From positions 1 through 28,329 of the forward strand of contig JAJXVZ010000006.1 of NCBI GenBank assembly GCA_021781865.1: a stretch of 28,329 nucleotides of DNA, written 5' to 3'. The notes below the pieces were generated by a model. The model ran no database searches, was not told the origin of the DNA, and saw only the letters and a list, made by a program, of their open reading frames with translations. This DNA comes from a bacterium. Lineage in GTDB: Bacteria > Patescibacteriota > Minisyncoccia > Phycocordibacterales > Phycocordibacteraceae. A program made the translations under genes and the position numbers. Positions 23,463 to 28,329 of the stretch are shown piece by piece (position 1 is the stretch's first letter; each line of letters starts with the position of its first letter).

Positions 23463-24119
23463 ATGGATCTTCCTCACACGATACCAACATCATTTGTTCC
23501 TCGACCAGCATCCGCTGCCGCGCGTAAGCCACACAGCGATTTCACTGGAGCGTTCGGTTTTCTTGCATATGCAGTTTTGTTTATCATCTTCGCACTTGCG
23601 GTTGGCGTTTTCCTTTATGGTCGGATTCTTGCCGCAACTCAGAGTTCAAAAGACGCAGCTCTTCAGAAAGCAGAAGCGGGGCTTGACCCGGCAACGGTCG
23701 AAAGTTTTGTGCGATTGCGCAACCGTCTTGATTCTAGCGCAGAACTTCTCGCGAATCATGTTGCGTTTACCGGTTTCTTTACGGCGCTCCAAACGTTGCT
23801 ACCAACGACAGTTCGTTTTACCTCGATCAGCCTCTCGCTCAGTACTGCTGCTCCCGGCGCTACCGGTGGACAAACCATCACCTTTGGTGGTACGGGCGTT
23901 GCGAAGACCTTTAACGCACTTGCGGACGCTTCAAATGCATTTGCAGCCGATGGGCGTATCAAGGACGCAGTTTTTTCAGACTTTGTTGTTAATAAGGATA
24001 ATTCCGTATCCTTTTCACTTTCGGCCTCACTTGATCCGAAGCTCATTGCCTTTACTCCGTCTTCCATAACTTCAACATCGACATTCATGTCAGCATCTTC
24101 GTCCGTACCAACGCCATGA
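23463..24119 (+). CDS. pilN: PilN-like type IV pilus inner-membrane protein
   Basis: 218-residue protein with one membrane helix (about 37-58, FGFLAYAVLFIIFALAVGVFLYG), then a coiled region (ILAATQSSKDAALQKAEAGL) and an alpha/beta domain. It sits directly between pilM and pilO, as PilN does. The N-terminus has MDLPHTIPTSFVPRP rather than the usual INLLP PilM-binding motif; IPTSFVPRP is the likely counterpart. It forms a dimer with PilO. It has its own -10 box, and its stop overlaps pilO (ATGA). The call rests on position and layout more than on sequence. Confidence 0.78.
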   Translation: MDLPHTIPTSFVPRPASAAARKPHSDFTGAFGFLAYAVLFIIFALAVGVFLYGRILAATQSSKDAALQKAEAGLDPATVESFVRLRNRLDSSAELLANHVAFTGFFTALQTLLPTTVRFTSISLSLSTAAPGATGGQTITFGGTGVAKTFNALADASNAFAADGRIKDAVFSDFVVNKDNSVSFSLSASLDPKLIAFTPSSITSTSTFMSASSSVPTP

Positions 24120-24676
24120 CCAATCGTATTCTTCCCATCATAGCGCTCATAATTGCCATTGGTATATTTTTTGGATATATAAACCCAACGTGGAATGGTT
24201 CAATAGCAACAGCGAAGGCGGCTATTGCTTCTGATGATCAAGCACTTGCCGCTGCAAATGCCTTTGCTGTTCAGCAAAATCAACTTGTCCAAGCACGCGC
24301 TGCGATTAATCCTGCAGACCTTACACGGCTCGCTACGTTTCTCCCTAGTTCAGTCGATGATGTCGGTTTCATTCTCGATTTAAACGCGCTTGCAGCGCGG
24401 AGCGGAATTTCACTCTCCAATATCAATGTCATGACAAACGGGACATCTGCGGGATCTGGAAATTCAAGCGCCGCAGGATTCTCGGCAGCTACGGATCCAG
24501 TCGGATCAATCGATCTTTCCCTTTCTGCGGTTGGAACCTACGCTGCCTTGCAGGCATTTCTCAGCGGCGTAGAGGAGAGCGAGCGTCTTATAGATGTTCG
24601 AGCTATTACCATAGCCGGTTCTGATACAGGGGTCTATAATTACGGGATTACAATGCGTATTTACTGGCTACGCTAA
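24116..24676 (+). CDS. pilO: PilO-like type IV pilus inner-membrane protein
   Basis: 186-residue protein with an N-terminal membrane helix (ILPIIALIIAIGIFFGYI, 4-21), an alpha-helical coil (ATAKAAIASDDQALAAANAFAVQQ) and a ferredoxin-like periplasmic-side domain: FLPSSVDDVGFILDLNALAARSGI and LSLSAVGTYAALQAFLSGVE are typical PilO segments. It pairs with PilN to align the pilus platform. The start overlaps pilN, so the two are coupled. Confidence 0.85.
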   Translation: MTNRILPIIALIIAIGIFFGYINPTWNGSIATAKAAIASDDQALAAANAFAVQQNQLVQARAAINPADLTRLATFLPSSVDDVGFILDLNALAARSGISLSNINVMTNGTSAGSGNSSAAGFSAATDPVGSIDLSLSAVGTYAALQAFLSGVEESERLIDVRAITIAGSDTGVYNYGITMRIYWLR

Positions 24677-24692
24677 AAGTGATTTTTGGAAT

Positions 24693-24992
24693 ATGAAATC
24701 AAACACCATCGTCATCATCGTCATCACACTCCTTATCGCCGCCGGTGCTTACTGGTATTTTTTCATGGGGACGGGGAATCAACCGCCTTTATCCACCAAT
24801 AACGCGCCTGTAAATCAGGCACAGACTCAATTCGAGACGCTGGTCAGTGAACTTCAGCCAATTTCATTTAACACTGGTATTTTTTCAGACCCACGCTTCA
24901 ATGCGTTAGTCGATATTACGACAGTCGTTTCTCCAGAGCCGTCTGGCCGTCCCGATCCACTGGCGCCCATTCCTGGCGTGACAGGGCATTAA
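24693..24992 (+). CDS. Small anchored protein in the PilP position
   Basis: 99-residue protein with one N-terminal helix (NTIVIIVITLLIAAGAYWYFF, 4-24) and a short polar outside part ending FSDPRFNALVDITT and PEPSGRPDPLAPIPG. It lies between pilO and pilB, where PilP sits in other genomes, and the RPDPLAP end resembles the RDPF motif of PilP proteins, but the usual beta-sandwich is absent. Diderm PilP links to the outer-membrane secretin, which a CPR cell would lack; a reduced form makes sense. Assignment is by position. Confidence 0.6.
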   Translation: MKSNTIVIIVITLLIAAGAYWYFFMGTGNQPPLSTNNAPVNQAQTQFETLVSELQPISFNTGIFSDPRFNALVDITTVVSPEPSGRPDPLAPIPGVTGH

Positions 24993-24995
24993 GTA

Positions 24996-26786
24996 ATGAA
25001 TCTTCTCGGCTTACTTGTTGAAAAAGGCCTTCTTTCCGCCCAGGATCGTGCGAAGGCGGAAGCCGAGCTTGCGAAGCATCGTCCACTTTCCGAAACGCTT
25101 TCTGAACGTGGAATCTCGGTCAAGGACGCGCTTAATGTGGCAGGGGGAGTATATGGTTTCCCAACACGCATATTGGGGGATCCGCCCGCCAATGACGACG
25201 TACTCAACTATATTCCAATTGATTCGGCTCGTTATTACGGATTCGTACCGCTTGATATGGCGGAAGGCGCGCTCGAGGTTGGCATTATCGATCCAGACAA
25301 CATAGAGGCGTTTGATGCATTGCAATTCATATCGGGGAAAATAGGCATACCTTACAAAATCTTTCTCATTACAAAGGACGATTTTAATCGTGTACTTGAC
25401 GCGTACCAAAACCTTTCGGGCGAAGTCGGCAAGGCACTTTCTGAATATGAAACGGTTTCGAAACCTCCTCCTGCCGAGGCGTCTCCGGTCTCGAAAACAT
25501 CGGTTTCCTCGGATGACTCGATTACAACCACGAACGAAACGCTCAATCTCTCAGGTCCCCATGAAAATTTAAAAGAAGATGCTCCCGTCACGAAAATCGT
25601 TTCAACGCTGCTGCGTTATGCAATCGAGGGGCATTCATCCGATATTCATATTGAACCTTCACCAAAAAAGACACGGGTTCGTTTCCGTACGGACGGCGTT
25701 CTCCACACCTCGCTTGAATTGCCACGGAATGTACACGAAGCGGTCGTTGCGCGCGTCAAGATACTTGCAAAACTACGTCTTGATGAAAAACGTAAGCCTC
25801 AAGACGGACGTTTTTCTGCGTACGTTGAAAAACACCGCATTGATTTTCGTGTCTCTACGTTTCCGACTGAATTTGGCGAAAAAGTTGTGATGCGCATCCT
25901 CGACCAGTCGACTGCGACGGCGACCTTGGATTCAATCGGATTTTCAAAAGAGCAACTCACCTCAGTCCGTGCCATGATGCAGGCACCCTACGGCATCATT
26001 CTCATTGCGGGACCGACCGGTTCAGGGAAATCGACCACACTTTTTGCGATGCTTTCCGAACTCGATCGTGAAAAGTTCAATATCGTCTCACTTGAGGATC
26101 CGGTTGAATACGAAATTCCCGGAGTTTCACAAAGCCAGGTACGACCAGAAATTGAGTACACATTTGCGAGTGGATTGCGCTCCATACTCCGTCAAGACCC
26201 GGACATCATCATGGTCGGTGAAATTCGCGATAAAGAAACTGCGGTGCTTGCGGTGCAGGCAGCTTTAACTGGCCACCTCGTCTTTTCTACTATCCATACC
26301 AATACTGCTGCAGGGGCAATTCCGCGGCTCATTGATATGGGTGTCGATCCATTTTTTATCGCGCCAACCCTCGTCTCTGTCATCGGGCAACGGTTAGTCC
26401 GCAAGCTCTGCACAGACGCCGGAAAGGCTTTCCCAGTCACGGAAAGCATAAAGGAACTGATTGAACGGGATTTCGCTGACTTGCCAGAAAAGTATCGTCA
26501 CGAATTGCCACCGTTTACTCAATTCTATCATGCAGGATCGACGGATGAATGCCCAAACGGCACGCGGGGTCGTACCGCGGTTTTTGAAGTGCTGCGCATG
26601 GATAAGGATCTTGAAAAAGTAGTGCTGAAAGAGCCGGTCGAGGAGAGTGTATATGCCGTCGCACGGGCGGGCGGCATGTTTACTATGCGCGAAAGTGCCA
26701 TACTAAAAGCAGCCACAGGCGAAATTCCCTTTGAGGAGGTCAATACGCTTGGCGGGGAACTTCTCCCCGTTGGGGATACGAATTGA
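24996..26786 (+). CDS. pilB: Type IV pilus extension ATPase PilB/GspE
   Basis: 596-residue hexameric ATPase that drives pilus assembly. It has an N-terminal MshEN-type domain (about 1-140), an acidic linker (about 155-195), then the N2 domain (HSSDIHIEP, 213-221). The Walker A GPTGSGKST is at 339-347, the Asp box SLEDPVEY at 365-372, the Walker B DIIMVGEIRD at 403-412, and the His box HLVFSTIHT at 427-435. The usual C-terminal zinc site (CxxC...CxxC) is reduced to single cysteines, C472 and C519. The gene starts 3 bp after the preceding stop, with no Shine-Dalgarno sequence. Retraction is covered by pilT downstream. Confidence 0.95.
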   Translation: MNLLGLLVEKGLLSAQDRAKAEAELAKHRPLSETLSERGISVKDALNVAGGVYGFPTRILGDPPANDDVLNYIPIDSARYYGFVPLDMAEGALEVGIIDPDNIEAFDALQFISGKIGIPYKIFLITKDDFNRVLDAYQNLSGEVGKALSEYETVSKPPPAEASPVSKTSVSSDDSITTTNETLNLSGPHENLKEDAPVTKIVSTLLRYAIEGHSSDIHIEPSPKKTRVRFRTDGVLHTSLELPRNVHEAVVARVKILAKLRLDEKRKPQDGRFSAYVEKHRIDFRVSTFPTEFGEKVVMRILDQSTATATLDSIGFSKEQLTSVRAMMQAPYGIILIAGPTGSGKSTTLFAMLSELDREKFNIVSLEDPVEYEIPGVSQSQVRPEIEYTFASGLRSILRQDPDIIMVGEIRDKETAVLAVQAALTGHLVFSTIHTNTAAGAIPRLIDMGVDPFFIAPTLVSVIGQRLVRKLCTDAGKAFPVTESIKELIERDFADLPEKYRHELPPFTQFYHAGSTDECPNGTRGRTAVFEVLRMDKDLEKVVLKEPVEESVYAVARAGGMFTMRESAILKAATGEIPFEEVNTLGGELLPVGDTN

Positions 26787-26805
26787 CCTGTGGACGTAGT
26801 ATACT
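26786..26805 (+). promoter_or_regulatory. Response-regulator promoter with ACCTGTG element
   Basis: TATACT (26800-26805) ends 7 bp before the ATG at 26813, so the mRNA is predicted leaderless. ACCTGTG (26786-26792), the reverse complement of CACAGGT, lies 7 bp upstream of this box and overlaps the stop of pilB. Confidence 0.5.
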
Positions 26806-26812
26806 TTTACCA

Positions 26813-27217
26813 ATGACCTATCGCGTGTATCTCGTCGATGATGACAAATTTCTTCTTGATCTCTACGCGGTCAAATTTAAGAATGCCGGACATGACGTAA
26901 GTGTATTTGGTAGCGGCGAGGAGCTTTTAGCGGCTCTTCAGAAAGGGGACGCAAAAATACCAGATGCCATTCTTATCGATCTTATTATGCCAGGTATGGG
27001 TGGCTTTGGCGCGCTTGAATCTATACGAAAAAATCACCTTGCCCAGGACTCGAAAATCATAATTCTTTCAAACCAAGGTCAGAGTTCTGATTTTGGAAAG
27101 GCGAAACAGTTTGCTGTTGATGGCTATATTGTAAAGGCATCTGCCATCCCGTCTGAAGTGCTCGCCGAGACCGTTCGTATAATCGAATCAGCCTCCTCTA
27201 AAGGGGTTTCCTCCTAG
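26813..27217 (+). CDS. Single-domain response regulator (CheY-like)
   Basis: 134-residue receiver domain without an output domain. The acidic pocket is DDD (9-11), the phosphate acceptor is D56 (ILIDLIMPGMGG), the switch residue is S86 (IILSNQG) and the lysine is K108 (YIVKAS). Phosphorylation by an unseen sensor kinase would be read by a partner protein, likely a pilus motor, given its place between pilB and pilT. ATG at 26813 (MTYRVYLVDDD) is chosen; the frame opens at 26783, but that part overlaps pilB and the promoter. No histidine kinase is in the window. Confidence 0.92.
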   Translation: MTYRVYLVDDDKFLLDLYAVKFKNAGHDVSVFGSGEELLAALQKGDAKIPDAILIDLIMPGMGGFGALESIRKNHLAQDSKIIILSNQGQSSDFGKAKQFAVDGYIVKASAIPSEVLAETVRIIESASSKGVSS

Positions 27218-27224
27218 TATCTAT

Positions 27225-28286
27225 ATGGCCATTGAAAAACGTCTCACGGAACTCCTTAATGTTGTCGTCGCGGAAGGCGGCTCTGATCTTCATGTTTTTG
27301 CCGGTGGCTCACCCATGATCCGTATTGCGGGCGAGTTAATTACACTCGCTAAGTACCCGGCGTTTACGCCTGATGAAACCGAATCAATGCTCAAGAGCGT
27401 TGTACCGCAAGATCGGTGGGATTCTTTTAAGAAGGATCAGACTATTGACCTTTCCTATGCACACAGCGCAAACGAACGCTTCCGCATCAATGGTTACCGT
27501 GTACAGGGGGCGACTGCGCTCGCGCTTCGACTCATACCATCCTCATCTCGTACATTTTCCGAACTCAATTTACCTTCGGTGCTTGAAGTCTTCACGCAGC
27601 GTGAACAAGGGTTCTTTCTTTGTGTCGGTCCAGTCGGGCAGGGTAAATCAACGACACTTGCGGCTATGATAAACCGCATCAATGAAACGCGGGCGGAACA
27701 TATTCTCACTATCGAGGATCCCGTCGAATATCTCTTCGTACAGAAAAAGTCACTCATAAATCAACGCGAAATTCACATCGATACGCCTGACTTCCATACC
27801 GCGCTCCAAAGCGCGTTTCGCGAGGACGTAGACGTTATTATGGTTGGAGAGATGCGTGATTACGAAACCATCTCATCGGCTGTGACTGCCGCCGAAACTG
27901 GTCACCTTGTCTTTTCAACGCTCCATACCAATAACGCAGCGCAGACCATTGATCGCATTATCGACATGTTCCCCGCCGAACAACAGGATCAGGTGCGTGT
28001 ACAGCTGGCTGGTTCTTTAGCGGCAATATTCTCCCAGCGGCTTATCCCACGCATTTCGGGCGGGCTCATTCCGGCATACGAGCTCCTCATCAATAACAAT
28101 GCGGTAGCGAACCTTATCCGCGGGGGACAGACCCATGAGATCGGCGGTATTGTCCAGACCTCTTCGCAGGAGGGTATGATCGATATGGATCGCATGCTTT
28201 CAGATCTTGTGCACCGGGGAGAAGTGACCGTCGAACATGCCTACGAACACGCTATGGATCCGAAGACCTTCGAACACTACCTCTAA
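27225..28286 (+). CDS. pilT: Type IV pilus retraction ATPase PilT
   Basis: 353-residue hexameric ATPase that retracts pili. The N-terminal PAS-like domain has GGSDLHVFAGGSP (18-30). The Walker A is a variant, GPVGQGKST (135-143), the Asp box TIEDPVEY is at 162-169, the Walker B DVIMVGEMRD at 203-212 and the His box HLVFSTLHT at 227-235. PAEQQDQVRVQLAGSLAAIFSQRL is the PilT segment after it; the AIRNLIRE motif is changed to VANLIRGGQTHEI. Length is standard (about 345-355). It follows the response regulator by 7 bp. Confidence 0.94.
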   Translation: MAIEKRLTELLNVVVAEGGSDLHVFAGGSPMIRIAGELITLAKYPAFTPDETESMLKSVVPQDRWDSFKKDQTIDLSYAHSANERFRINGYRVQGATALALRLIPSSSRTFSELNLPSVLEVFTQREQGFFLCVGPVGQGKSTTLAAMINRINETRAEHILTIEDPVEYLFVQKKSLINQREIHIDTPDFHTALQSAFREDVDVIMVGEMRDYETISSAVTAAETGHLVFSTLHTNNAAQTIDRIIDMFPAEQQDQVRVQLAGSLAAIFSQRLIPRISGGLIPAYELLINNNAVANLIRGGQTHEIGGIVQTSSQEGMIDMDRMLSDLVHRGEVTVEHAYEHAMDPKTFEHYL

Positions 28287-28288
28287 TC

Positions 28289-28329
28289 ATGCTTTTCAAA
28301 TACCACGCGATTGATCAGGATGGGCAGGA
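28289..28329 (+). CDS. pilC: Type IV pilus platform protein PilC, first 13 residues
   Basis: ATG at 28289 opens MLFKYHAIDQDGQ and runs off the window. FxYxAxDxxG is the usual PilC/GspF N-terminus, and pilC follows pilT in many pil clusters. Only 13 complete codons are visible. Confidence 0.7.
   Translation, partial: MLFKYHAIDQDGQ

Noticed and set aside
1..28329. CRISPR arrays, insertion sequences, phage genes
   Set aside because: No spaced direct repeats, transposase or phage-like proteins were seen.

Overview
The window looks like a chromosomal piece of a Patescibacteria/CPR bacterium, most likely a Parcubacteria-type lineage. The evidence is: rpsE is followed directly by rplO with no rpmD (uL30), a loss typical of CPR; proteins are compact; a type IV pilus cluster is present; two DNA glycosylases lack some or all of the iron-sulfur cluster ligands; Shine-Dalgarno sequences are almost absent. 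UGA is used as a normal stop (adk, pilN, the histidine phosphatase), so this is not a UGA-recoding CPR lineage. No CRISPR array, insertion sequence, phage or attachment site was seen.

Layout. 1-4185 (+): end of the spc ribosomal operon (rpsE 3' end, rplO, secY), then adk-map-ndk from its own promoter. 4262-4404 (+): a structured RNA that I read as 6S RNA, followed by a strong hairpin. 4463-5854 (+): a beta-CASP metallo-beta-lactamase RNase. 6005-7114 (-): infC-rpmI-rplT. 7387-7920 (+): an FMN reductase, convergent with a DedA protein (8014-8595, -). 8672-11839 (+): a tight four-gene set of VKOR, a bactofilin-like membrane protein, nth and a mutY-like gene, whose end overlaps the end of an opposing MFS gene. 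17082-11775 (-): secG, an anchored family 5 solute-binding protein, RNase J and the MFS protein. 17266-19232 (+): groES-groEL, ending in a 22-bp bidirectional terminator shared with a histidine phosphatase (-). 20035-20596 (+): two small membrane proteins. 20850-21905 (-): a secreted peptidoglycan-binding/IPT protein, then tRNA-Ser(GCU) (-). 22303-28329 (+): pilM-pilN-pilO-(PilP-position protein)-pilB-CheY-like regulator-pilT-pilC, with pilC cut by the window end.

How the genes work together. The two ends hold core information processing and a type IV pilus machine with both an extension ATPase (PilB) and a retraction ATPase (PilT). A receiver-only response regulator lies between the two motors. 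The middle holds protein quality control and export (SecY, SecG, GroESL, VKOR), RNA turnover (RNase J and a second beta-CASP RNase) and oxidative base repair.

The most notable signals are regulatory. Several genes have a TATACT/TATTAT-type -10 box about 7-8 bp before the start codon, which predicts leaderless mRNAs. A CACAGGT element sits in four promoter regions, including those of pilN and the regulator. The 6S RNA candidate and an inverted repeat over the groES -35 box are further candidates. All calls come from reading the sequence; no database search was run.
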